From Tetragonia tetragonoides (Eukaryota; Streptophyta; Magnoliopsida; Caryophyllales; Aizoaceae): a stretch of 64,000 nucleotides of DNA. A program made the translations under genes and the position numbers. Shown here piece by piece: positions 10,079 through 22,300 of this stretch (position 1 is the stretch's first letter; the number at the start of each line of letters is the position of its first letter). Where the stretch lies: assembly GCA_038025085.1 (NCBI GenBank), contig CM076153.1, positions 2,790,001 through 2,854,000 on the forward strand, given 5' to 3'. The notes under the pieces are model-generated. The model was given only the letters and a program-made list of their open reading frames with translations. It did not search any database and was not told the DNA's origin.

Positions 10079-11640
10079 ACACCCATGTCCCATGGGTGAA
10101 GTCGGAGTTTAGTGTCTCGGATGACCGTCTCGAGGTATCGGAGGTCCTTTAGGGTCACGATAGACCTCTCGAAAAAATTTGGGCAAAAATGACAACCGGG
10201 CTCCGGGAAGCCAAAAATGAAGGCTATAATTCACGTTTTTTGGGCTTCCGCACCACATCGCACCAGACACCTTTAGGTGACATAGGAGGCCTCTGGGGTT
10301 GGTTATCCGGTCCCTGTTAGGCTTATTAGGGCGTTTTAAGGACACATGTGCAAGGGGTGGAACACCGAAAGTATGAGTGGAACCAGAGTTCGGGAATCCA
10401 GATAACTCTCCCGGGGGACCGAGGGCCCTATAATGCCATGATAGACCTCCCAGAGAAGTTTGGGCAAAAATGACAACCAGTCTGAGATACCAAAATGAAG
10501 GCTATAATCCACGTTTTCTGGGCTTCTGGGAAGCCCCGGAATGATGGTAGATATTTTTGCAGCAGCTCGCAAGGGACACCCCTAGGGGACATGGGAGGCC
10601 TATGGGGTCGATTATCCGGTCTCTGTTAGGCTTATTAGGGTGTTTTATGGAACATAAGTTTAAGGCCAAGAACACCGAAAGCATGGGTGAAACCAGAGTT
10701 CGGGGATCGAGATGATCCTCCCAGGACACCGAGTGTCTTGTAACACCATGATAGAACCCCCGAAAGAGTTTGGGCGAAAATGGCAACCGGGCCTCGGGAA
10801 GCCAAAAATGAAGGCTATAATCCACGTTTTTTAGGCTTTCGCGAGGCCGCAGAACGAAGGTTGATATTTTTGCATCACATCGCACGAGACACCTCTATGG
10901 GACATAGGAGGTCTCCGAGGTCGGTTATCCGATCCCTATTAGGCTTATTATTAGGGCGTTTTACGGAACACAAGTGCAAGGGTAGAAACACCGAAATTAT
11001 GGGTGAAATCGGAGGCTGGGGGATTCGGATGACCCTCCGGGAGGCACCGAGGGTCCTCTAATACCATGATAGACCTCACAAAGAAGTTTGGGAAAAAAAT
11101 GACAACCGGTCACCGGGAAGCCTAAAATGAAGGCTATAATCCACGTTTTTCTGGTCTTCTAGGAGGCCCCGGAACGAATGTGAATATTTTCGCACCAGGT
11201 CACACGGGACACCCCTAGGGGACATGGGAGGCCTCCGGGGTCAGTTATCCGGTCCCTTTTAGGCTTATTAGGGCGTTTTACGGGACACAAATGCAAGGGG
11301 CAACAACACCGAAAACATGGGTGGAATCGGAATTTGGGGATTCAGATGACCCTCTCGGGGCATCAACGGTCCTCTAATGCCATGATAGACCCCCGGTGAA
11401 TTTTGGGAGAAAATGGCAAGCGGGGTCCGAGAAGCCAAAAATCGAAGGCTATAATCCACGTTTTTTGGGCTTAGCTTCCGGGAGGCCCCGGAACAAAGGT
11501 AGATATTTTCTCACCATATTGCACGACCCCTTGTGGACATAGGAGGCCCCCAGGGTAGGTAATTGGGTTCTTGGTAGGCTTATTAGGGCATTTTACGGGA
11601 TCGAAGGGTAAGAATCCATGATTTTGGGTACCGAGCATGG
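10079..11640 (+). repeat. 305-bp tandem array 1 (about 5 units)
   Basis: The landmark GAGAAGTTTGGGCAAAAATG, or a close variant, recurs near 10161, 10443, 10751, 11070 and 11385, a period of about 306 bp. Each unit also carries ATAATCCACGTTTTTTGGGC, a CACCACATCGCAC block and the palindrome CCCCTAGGGG. The array opens after a short CCATGTCCCATG-rich stretch, as at the other loci. It closes with the shared end block (TACCGAGCATGGCTCC then CTACTATTATA, 11628-11697) and an AT-rich tail. Frames inside units shift from unit to unit, so they are not genes. Confidence 0.9.
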
Positions 11641-11697
11641 CTCCCTACCATCCCGTGCCAGCAAACCTACCCCTAAAGCTCTCTCTACTATTATACT

Positions 11698-12105
11698 GGG
11701 GTCTCATAGTTTTTCCCATTTTTTATTTTTATGAAGTGATTTGTTTGTAATTGTTTTGATATTATTTCTAATTTTTTTTCTATTTTCCTGGATATTAATC
11801 AAATTTATTTTAGAATGGAATCCCATTTAAATTTGTATTTTGTCTTTTGTGTGTGCTTACAAGAGTGGGATATCTCATTTAGAGTTGTCACAAGTTTGAG
11901 TTTTTTTTTTTTTTTTCACTATATCAAAAAAAGCTATCGTCGACCACCGTGATTATTTCCTGCGGTGACTTATAGACACCTAAACAAAAAGGTGGGACAT
12001 CTAAGTCAAGGGACATTAAGGCAATCGAAGTACGACATTGGGGGGTTTGGGTAGGGTGTGTGTGTGTGGTAATTCCTAATTTATTATCATTATTATTATT
12101 ATTAT
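11698..12105. other. AT-rich tail of array 1 and intergenic DNA
   Basis: The first 150 bp or so match the AT-rich tails that follow the arrays near 34.0, 34.5 and 63.0 kb. The rest holds T-runs and TAT repeats without gene content. Confidence 0.5.
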
Positions 12106-12250
12106 TATTATTTTTTTAGATGGTAAGATGGTCCCACCAACTTGAGGGGATGGTAAAGGGGATCCCAAACTGCTGGGAATGAAAATCGAACTCCCATCTC
12201 AGAGGTGGAACAATAAAAGTAGTGCCACTGCACTAAACCCCAATTCTCGT
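12106..12250 (-). mobile_element. tRNA-derived SINE
   Basis: On the minus strand a box A-like GTTTAGTGCAGTGGCAC is followed about 30-40 bases later by a box B-like GGGAGTTCGATTTTC. A low-complexity TAA-type tail sits at the far end (12085-12110). This is the layout of plant tRNA-related SINEs, transcribed by RNA polymerase III and mobilised by LINE machinery. Clear target duplications were not found. Confidence 0.55.
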
Positions 12251-13521
12251 GTTAATTCCTAATTGCCAATTAATTTAAGATGAAACTCTCACTTTGACTC
12301 TGTTTCCTCATGTAGGCTTGACAATTACTCATCACAAATGAGATGATATTGCAAAATGATATGTGTACAGTGTACAAAATTTGAATGACAGATCATTGAA
12401 GCGCGACTGTTATCATTGAACTTCATAATTATTAAAGTAACTGGGGGGATTTATTTTTCATGATTTTGTCAGTTTATTATTCTAATGAAATATTAGACTT
12501 AGAGCACTTCACCAATTTTTATGCAAAATGCCATGAACCGGTAGTGGACTAGTGGTATTACCTTTTGCGGTTTGTAATTGTTCCCCTCTTGCGCACCAAA
12601 AAATAAAAAAAAAATAGTGCCTTATAGTGGTATTAGACTATTAGATACTCATATATCTGTAATAAATAAACAGTGCAAGAGATAGATTCCACGAGTAGGC
12701 ATATGGACAATTGGGATAAGCTCCAGATTGGCACTGGCAAAATTAAAACTAAACTAAATTAAGTATAGAGTCAAAGTCCCCCAATTATCATATCTCTAGC
12801 TAGAAACCTTGCTTGATGAAGTGCACCTAGAAAATTCAGACTAGAATCGACAAAAGTCTCCTATGAAGCCGTCTTATGGTGAGACATGATATGATATGAG
12901 CATGATGTCATGATCATGCTTAATTAGAGGGGGCCTTATCTTAAAGCCGCCTCATACAAGTTTTTGTATAGAATTGGAAATTCGGAATCATCTGTTTTTT
13001 TTTTTTTTTTGATTGGGTGCAATTTGGAGTTTTGCTTCATACTCGAAATAATCTTGGAACATTTCGAAAAAGAAATGATAAGATTTGTTTGAAACGTAGA
13101 GATAGCACCTTTAGACAAAAGTCCATTTTTAATTATAAGATGGTGCGTAGAGCTATTAAACGGATCGGCTAGGTAGGGTTTCAGTAGGTCAATCTCCTAA
13201 ATCATGGTTGAAGTATGTTTGTATGATCTTAATAGAGTTTTAAGATATGTAGTCAGTTTTTGCTGATATTTTTCCGGACGTTTCAGATTACGTGAATTTT
13301 CGGATTTGGGCCCTTTTATGCATATTTTAGAGGGATTGGTCGCCGTCGGTTAATCTCATTTGCCGCAATTGTAATAATACATTTATGCGTAAATTTTTAG
13401 TGAGCTTTCGAGGATTAGATTATAACAAGTCTAGTGGTGCGGCAATAATTGCATGCTTTGGATTAAGGCAGACCACAGATTCACATACAGATTACAAGTA
13501 GGTGAGAGGTTGATCATGAAT

Positions 13522-13523
<2 letters not shown>
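12251..13523. other. intergenic region upstream of the expansin gene
   Basis: AT-rich, with poly-T and poly-A runs. I see no coding or RNA gene. Confidence 0.5.

Positions 13524-13574
<51 letters not shown>
13524..13574. repeat. (TA)n microsatellite, about 50 bp
   Basis: Pure alternating AT about 500 bp upstream of the expansin start codon. It may affect promoter spacing or melting. Confidence 0.95.
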
Positions 13575-13577
<3 letters not shown>

Positions 13578-13940
13578 TTTGATTATACGATTTTCCCTTA
13601 TGATTTTTCAGATTTTGCATTCAAACTACCACGTGCATATGTTCTCTCAGAAATTTCTTCACATTCGAACCGTATCCCCTTTCGTACACATCCGAAAGTT
13701 CCTTACATGCAACATGTCCGTACATTAATTAAACCACTCGACAACAAAAAGAAAAACGCGTTTAAATTATTTGTGAAAAAAAATTCAACTTTCCCGCTGT
13801 TATCATTTTTAAAAACAAGAAAATAGAGAAGCAATTAATTCCAATGGCAGAAGAAAATACGAATACTGAGAAATGGGATTGCATGGGAATAATATATTGA
13901 TTATATAACTCACCGACAATCCCCCATTGATTTTCTCAGC

Positions 13941-13950
13941 CTATATAAGT
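13941..13950 (+). promoter_or_regulatory. TATA box of the expansin gene
   Basis: CTATATAAGT lies 133 bp upstream of the ATG at 14083. A plausible start site would fall near 13975-13985, giving a leader of about 100 bases. Confidence 0.6.
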
Positions 13951-14082
13951 ATGTCGTAGCTTGTAGTTGAAACCAAGAAACTCTGTGTTGTCTACTTTTA
14001 TTGCTACTTGCTAGCTTTATATGTGAATTCTGCTTTGAAGGAAATTAGTGAGTGATATATTAATCAATAATCATATTGCAAA

Positions 14083-15691
14083 ATGGCAGTACAAGATATG
14101 GTTTCTTGTGTTTTGCATTGGTGTTTTCTGGTGTTGTTGTTGTTGTTGGGAATGGTGTTTCATGGTGTCAATGGTTGGACTAGTGGTCATGCTACTTACT
14201 ATGGAGCCGACCAAAGCCCAGCCACTCTTGGTAAGCTTCATCATTTTGTTAGGTTCTATAATGGAGTAACTATAATGGAGTATATTTTTTGTCGGATGAT
14301 TTATGTATGCTTAGAATATGGATAATGACGTCTTTAAATTTGTAGTCAAAATTGGTTAGTCACGTATGACAAGTAAATGTGGATAAAAACATATTCGATC
14401 TGATAAACATATAGGAGTATTATAGTTGAGTTTTTCTATCCTAGCTGTAACATATTCGATCTGCTAAACACGTACGATATCATGTATCTTCATATATTGT
14501 TGTCAGGAAAATATCTACTTTAGTTAACAATATTGCATTACACCTTTCAAAAATTTTCCTATGTTAGCATTCCACATCTATAGTTACAGCTAATTTTGCC
14601 GAACATGCCTATATATTCTACATTAATTTGATTGCAATTGGCTGACTACTTAATATTAACAGGGGGAGCTTGTGGGTATGACAACACCGTTCACGCTGGG
14701 TTCGGAGTCCATACAGCGGCATTGAGTGGGGCGCTGTTCAGGAGCGGACAAGCATGTGGAGCTTGCTACCAAGTGCAATGTGACTACCGGGCTGACCCCA
14801 AGTGGTGCCTCCGTAGGCGCCGCATCACGGTGACCGCCACCAACTTCTGCCCTGCAAACAACCAAGGAGGGTGGTGTGATCCACCTCGCCACCACTTTGA
14901 CATGGCCATGCCTTCTTTCTTCCGCATTGCTCGCCGAGGCAATGAAGGCATTGTCCCCATCCTTTACAGAAGGTAACACGAAAATATATACTATATCATG
15001 TAACTTGCCATAAAAGGTCAATATATATACTAACTTTTATATATAATGAGGGACAATAGAATTAAACCTGGAACCTAGTGTACAATACAAATTACTCGTA
15101 CTAACTACGGATGTTAACGAGTTTGGTTAATAAATTACTTCTTTGAGATTGTATTGAATTTGACTTCAAGACATATTTTTACTTCGATACATGAAGATCT
15201 AAGTAAACAAAAATGTATATACATGAAGACATATATATTGAACATGTTAGAGTGTTGTTAGATGCGTGCGTGTAGAAAACGTGTCAATAAAAGCACGTTC
15301 ATATCACTCTGATTTGTGTTACGTTTAATTTCCGGAGATTATATACCATGCACTAATCCAATTTCTTTAAACTAGGGTACCATGCCGTAGGCGGGGCGGA
15401 GTCCGATTCACATTGAGAGGCCAAGGCAATTTCAACATGGTGATGTTCTCTAACATTGGAGGAGGAGGAGATGTCAAAGCTGCCTGGGTGAGGACCTCTA
15501 GGGGCAAGAGATGGATGCCTATGGTTAGAAATTGGGGTGTCAATTGGCAAAGCAACGCTGATCTAAGGAGCCAAAGGCTCTCTTTTAAGCTCACATTGGT
15601 TAATGGCAAGACCCTTAATTTCTACAATGTTGTTCCTTCCTCTTGGGGATATGGTCAGACTTATAGCTCCCGCACTCAGTTCATCCACTAG
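14083..15691 (+). CDS. alpha-expansin (cell-wall loosening protein), three exons
   Basis: Exons 14083-14230, 14663-14972 and 15376-15691 join in frame through GT-AG introns to give 257 residues. The N-terminus is a signal peptide ending near HGVNGW. The first domain is a double-psi beta-barrel related to GH45, with GGACGYDN, the paired-Cys [13 protein letters not shown] and the HFD motif. The C-terminal domain is the beta-sandwich (CBM63) with surface aromatics (KAAWV, NWGVNWQ). The secreted protein loosens cellulose-xyloglucan contacts during growth without hydrolysis. Introns fall where other alpha-expansins have them. An Arg-rich stretch in the barrel domain (LRRRR) and GGACGYDN rather than GGACGYGN mark it as a divergent member. 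All key residues and the stop are intact. Confidence 0.92.
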
Positions 15692-16324
15692 ATATGATTA
15701 TATATGTGTTTAAATACTACTAGCAATTATTTATACGATTATAACTAAATCATTACAAGGAACTTCAATTCTGTAGTCCATTGAATAGTCATTTTTAGAG
15801 CAGTTCGATGGACCTATATGTACCTCTTCATAGATCAAATGTTGCTATTTTTGATTTTCCTCAATTTCATTTTCATTTCTTTATAAGAATTCGATCAGAT
15901 AAAGAGGCCAATTCATGTAACTTTCACTTTTGTATTGAAACAGAGGGGCTTCTTTGTGTAAACTTTGACATCCAAAAGTTAATTGCTTGGATATACCTTG
16001 GAAAAGTGTGTAGTGTTTACGTTGATTGACGAACTTGTTTAAACCATGAGGAGTTACTCTATCTATTATCGCAAACGGCGCAATGGATAAAAACTTAGCA
16101 AGCCGAGAAATATTTGATCCTGATACCTTAATCCGTCGCTATTTAACTCTGTTAAGTGTTAACACGCACACAAAGTAAAAATAAAAAAAATAATAAACTA
16201 AAGTAAATCTAAAACCCTTGCCACATCAAAACCCCTTCCTTTGAACTGCTCCCAGAGAACTGAAAACCTCATAAGCTGCGACCACAGCCATTTCTCATAC
16301 CTCTCTCTCTCTCCTCAATCACAA
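15692..16324. other. expansin 3' UTR and PPR gene promoter
   Basis: AT-rich spacer. A CT-rich leader just before 16325 is the likely 5' UTR of the PPR gene. No other gene is seen. Confidence 0.5.
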
Positions 16325-19300
16325 ATGGGATTACCCAGATTGTTATTTCTGAAACAGTTGATATCAAAATCAGCATTTCAATCTCCAATAACATTCTCAA
16401 AACCAACAACCCATTTGAGCTTGAATAATTTCTCCTTAAACACAAGAACATACCATTACCACCCAGAAGAGCAAGCCTTTACAGAAAAGCTACACTCTAA
16501 AATTATCCAACTTGTAGCCGTATCACCCAATAGCAGTGTCATTCCCTTTCTTGATGATTGGGCTCAAAAGGGTAAAAATGTCAGAGAAGCTGAGCTTCAG
16601 CGCCTTGTTAGAACTCTCCGCTCAAAGAAACGTTTCGCTAGAGCCCTTGAGGTTTGTGGGTCAATTTTCAATCTTTGAATTACATTTATCTACAGTGACA
16701 TACTGATTGTGTGTGTGTGTATTGTTTTCTTTGTTGGGTTGCCCTTTTTGGATTTCTGTTTTTTTATTTTTTATTATGTGGTTTTGATTTAGGGACTCCA
16801 TTATGTGGGACTTCAAATGTGAATTTTCAGAAATGAATTGGTGGATTGAATATGTGTGTTACTTCACTACCATATAGAGTTTGAGTAAAGTGTTGAACTT
16901 GAACTCTGTCAATTCTTAGCGGAATGAAGAAACCCAAGGCTAATGTTGGTTGTTATTAGCTTCGAATGGTGTTTGGTATGTTGTGAAATAGGTAAATCTA
17001 GTTGAACTTAAGAAATTTCTTGTTTAAAGGGATATTGAGAGAAAAATGTGTTAGCATATGGAAATGGCAATTTTTATTATTTTTTTTTTTGGGGGGGGGG
17101 GGGGGGGGAAAGGGGCGATGACTCAGTTTAAATGATGTGATTGTGGAGATAATTGCAACTGGCTTAGGAGTTTCTAGTGAATGTAAGGCCTTGCTGTTTA
17201 TCTCTGTAGCATGGAAAAAGGGTTCCATTAGCTGTTAGAAAATTATGGATTGAATAAGAGGTTAATGTCCAACCAAGTTGCTTCTAAGAGTGAACTCTCA
17301 GAAATTTTGCTGTTGCTGTGAAGTCAAAGTGAGATTGAATTGAGTGTTCAAGTGTTGGTAAATAATTGTCACTGAAACAAAAGAGGAGAAAAATATTTGT
17401 GGAATGTTGGGCGAATATGAATTTAATGTAAGCTGTGGCGTGAATGAGATCACTGCCTTAGAAGCGAAATTCGTCCTGATCACGGTGCAAATCAGTTTAG
17501 ACGTCGCCCCCCAAGGTTACACAGCGCCTCTGTAAACAGTGCACTCGGTTTACAGAAAATGGAACTCGAAAAATATGCTGAGAACCAGAGAGGAAAATTT
17601 TTGGGAGAGAAGAAGAAGTCTGTGTATTTCAAAACTGCTGAAAAGAACGATATTTATTAACAAGAAGGGAGGCAGTTTTTCAGTAACCCACTGAGATAAT
17701 GGGGGAGACAAATCAGGGAACGTGCAAACCAATTTGAAGCGTTCAAATGAAAACTGACAAACGTGGATTGGACTTTGTCAAACGAAGAGTCTCATAAAAA
17801 CTGGACTCTCGAATAAACTTCGCCCAAAAAGATGGGCCACACCACACCGCGACGCGCGTGCGAACTGAACCGGACGGACGGCGGCGGCGGCGCGCGCGTG
17901 GGGAAGCCCAACTCTAGCCCAATCCATAGGGGGTAGTTCTTCAAACCAATAAAGGAAGCCCTTTAGTTATAAACCTCTCAAAACTTCTTTGGTTTTCCAA
18001 TGTGGGACATTTGCATTTCACACACCCAAAACAAGAAAGAGAAAGACCAAAGAACATAAGCTTAAATTTAAACAATGGCTTCCAATATATGTTTGCATTA
18101 CCAACAATCCCCCACTAATGCAAACAAAAAACAATGTTCTGAGCATAGGAAAGGTTTGACACTTAAATGTTGGTGTCTTACGATTGAACCAACACATAGT
18201 GAAAATTAGGTAGTTCCCTCATCACGGAAGTGAACGAATCTGGAACTTCCACGATTTGAGAACAAATCCTAATAACACATATCTCACCTTAGAATTTACG
18301 AGTTCCGCGATAAAAGCAACATACAATAGCCAAGTATCCTTGGGATGCTCATGAGTGCTCAAGAAAGACAGCCCATAGTCTTTCATAGAAGGAGGCCAAC
18401 CCTTCACACTCACGTAGGTGACTTCATCAAGTCTATCTCAATACATAGACCACCCAAATAAGGGCTATGAAATCATTAAGAGCATTAAATATGCTCAACC
18501 TCTCAAATCAACGGTGAATCCATCAAGTCTGTCTCAAATAGGACCACCCAATATTAGGGCTATGAATTCATTAAGAGCTCAAGGCTCAACCTCATATGTA
18601 CATATGTCATAGGAATGGGAAGTAGTGTACAAATATGAGTCTTTCCACGGCTTCGTTTGACCACTGTTCTTGCATAAACAAGATGGGTGTCAACCACGGA
18701 TTCCTCATCTAGCAAGGCTTTAGCCCCATTCCCCTCGACGAATCTAGTACCACTTTTCTACTTAGCCCTTTAGTTAATGGATCTGCTATGTTCCTCTCGG
18801 ACCTAACATACTCCATAGTGAGTACGCCCGTCTCAATTAATAACCTCACAGCATCATGTCTAATTCGAATGTGTCTTTTCTTGCCATTATAAACTTTGTT
18901 CTTGGCAACACACATGGCAGACTGTGAGTCACAAAGTAGAGACACTGGGGGAGTCGGTCTCCCCCACAATGGGACATCAGCCAGTAAATTTCTTAACCAC
19001 TCAGCCTCTTGACCCGCTAAGTCGAGTGCTATAAACTCGGATTCCATAGTGGATCGAGCTATACAAGTCTGTTTGGCAGACTTCCAAGATATTGCAGCAC
19101 CACCTAATGTAAATACATATCCACTAGTGGAGCTCACCTCGTCGTTATCGGTTACCCAATTAGCATCACAATACCCCTCTAAAACCCCGGGATACCCAAC
19201 AAAGTGTAATCCCCAATCAAAGGTACCTTTTAGGTATTTTAAAAGTCTCCTAAGAGCAATCCAATGATCTCTACTGGGATTATGGGTATAACGACTAAGT

Positions 19301-22300
19301 CTACTTACAACATAAGCAATATCGGTTCGAGTGTAATTCATTAGAAACATTAAACTTCCAATTATTTTAGCATATTCAGGTTATGATACACTATTTCCTT
19401 TATTTTTACATAAAGGTATGCTAGCATCATATGGAGTTTTTACTGGCACGACATCAAAGCTATTAAACTTCTTTAATATTTTCTCTACGTAATGTGATTG
19501 AGACAACGTGAAGCCTTTATGGTGTTTTATGACCTTAACACCCAAAATTACATCTACTTCACCTAAGTCTTTCATTTCAAAACGAGAGGACAAAAAACTC
19601 TTAATTTCATTTATAACATCTATGTGTGTACCAAACAATAACATGTCATCGACATACAGGCAAATAATCACACAATCTTTACCAAACATCCTTGAGTACA
19701 CACAAGTGTCAGACCCATTAGCTATAAACCCAAAATCAAGAATAGTTTTATGAAACTTTTCAAACCACTGTTTTGGGGCTTGTTTTAGACCATACAGAGA
19801 CTTCTTAAGCCTAGATACTTTTTGCTCTTGTCCAGGAACTACAAATCCTGGAGGTTGCACCATATAAATTTCTTCTTCTAAGTCACCATTTAAAAAGGCC
19901 GTTTTAACATCCATTTGATGAATAATTAAATCATGAATGGAGGCCAAAGCAAATAAAGCACGAATAGTGGCGATCTTAGTTACATGTGAGTATGTATAAA
20001 AGAAGTCTACCCCAAATTTTTGTGTGAACCCTTCAATCACAAGTCTTGCCTTAAATCTTTCCACAGTACCATCTGTTTTAAGTTTCTTCTTAAAGATCCA
20101 CTTACAACCAATGGCTTTACTACCTTTAGGCAAGTCTACTAGTTCCCAAGTGTGATTAGACATTATCGACTCTATCTCACTATTAACAGCATCTTTCCAA
20201 AAACTAGCGTCTATAGAACTCATAGCTTCTTCATATGTCTTAGGATCATCTTCTAACATGTGAAGACACACAATTAGTTCATCTAGTTTATTAACATCTG
20301 TGAGTTCTACTAAAAGGGATGTCACAAAATCGGGACCAAAATTGGTTTCCGTTCTACGCCTTTTACTCCTCCTAGGTTCACTTACAGTATTAGGAACAAT
20401 GGAGGGAGACACAGACACAGAAGAAGATGCAAAACCAGCAGGCACATTTTCATGGGAAACAACAGTTTTCTTTAATGGAAATACATTCTCAAAAAATTCA
20501 GCACCTTTTGATTCACACATAGAACGATCAGAAAGACACAAAAATCTGTATGCAACACTATTTTCAGCATATCCAACAAAAATAGCATCAATAGTCTTAG
20601 GTCCAATGTTTTTACGCTTAAAGTCAGGTACCCCAACTTTAGCTAAACACCCCCACACTCTCAAGTATTTAAGGTTGGGCGCGTAGCCCTTCCAAAGTTC
20701 GTAAGGGGTCTTGTCTAATTTTTTATGAGGTACTCTATTAAGAATATGGTTTGCAGAAAGTATAGCCTCCCCCCACATTTCACTGGATAAACCAGAACTA
20801 ATTAACATTGCATTCATCATGTCCTTAAGTGTTCTGTTTTTCCGTTCAGCTACTCCATTTGATTGTGGAGTATAAGGGGGTGACGTCTCATGGATAATCC
20901 CGTTTTCCTCACATACATCCTTAAGGAAGTTTGTACCATATTCTCCACCCCTATCGGACCTAAGTCTTTTAATCTTACGGTCTAACTGATTTTCTACTTC
21001 GGCTTTAAAGATCATAAACTTTTGTTCTGCCTCATCTTTAGTTCGAAGAAGATATACTTTAGTATATCTCGAATGGTCATCTACAAAAGTAACGTAATAG
21101 TGTTTACCACCTCTGCTTTCTGTGTTCTTAAAGTCTGCTAAGTCCGAATGAATTAATTCTAATAGTTCAATTTTCCTTTCGGTTACAGACTTAAAAGGTT
21201 TCTTTGCATACTTTGCCTCAACACAAATTTCACATTTATCGAGTCCATTATTAGCTAGATTAGGAATTAGTTCCATGTTCTGCATGCGTTTTATAGAACT
21301 AGAATTTACGTGACCTAATCTAGCATGCCAAATATCATAAGACTCAACGAAATAAGCAGAAGAGGAAGCTTTATTAGCTACAACATACTCAACAACAGAA
21401 TCTAAAACAAAGAGCCCCCCCGACATGTAGCCCTTCCCCACAAAATCCCCGTTTCTAGTTAGTACTAATTTATCAGCTTCAAAAACTAGCTTCACCCTTG
21501 TCTTGTTAAGGAGAGCACCAGAGATTAGGTTCCTGCGAAGAGAAGGCACATACAGGACATTCTGCAAAGATAAAGTTTTTCCAGAATTTAATTTAAGTAA
21601 AATTTTCCCTTTACCAAAAACCTCCGAGCTGCTGGAGTTACCCATGTAAACCTGTTCATCTTCAGCAGTCTTTTCGAACTCCAGGAACATCTCTCGGTTT
21701 GAGCAGAAATGTTTGGTTGCTCCTGTGTCAACAATCCACTCAACTTTGTTCCCGACCAGGTTCACTTCAGAGACAACAGCAGCAATGACTTCATCTTCCT
21801 CAGCCAGATTTGCTTGGGGTTTGTTGTTCTCCTTTTTGATGGGGTTTTTCGGTGCATCAGCGCAGCTGTAGCATTGGTATGCCCTGTGTCCAGGTTTGCC
21901 GCACACGTAGCATCCTCCACCTTTGCCTTTCTCCTTCGAGCCTTTCTTCATTCCGAATTTGGTGTTCTGGACTCCTAATTTTTTCTGGTTCGGTTTTCCA
22001 GAATTGTTCTTGTTGTACCTGTCAAATTTAGAAACAGAAGACTCAACAATGTTAGCCTTAACAGCAAGTTCATTGACAGCAGATGAACCCTTATCCTTCA
22101 GCCTGTTTGCTTCCTCTATCTTCATGTGGCTGATCAGTTCTTCAAGCTTAACATCCCTCTTCTTATGTTTGAGAGAGTTGCGGTAGTTGGACCAAGAATC
22201 AGGAAGTTTCTCGATGAGGACATTGGCTTGCAGTACTTCACACATATGCATGCCTTCTAACAGTATGTCAGCAACAAGGTGTTCATACTCATGAACTTGA

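Noticed and set aside
14656..15021. 121-codon minus-strand frame over expansin exon 2
   Set aside because: It is a shadow of the GC-rich expansin exon, with no homology of its own.
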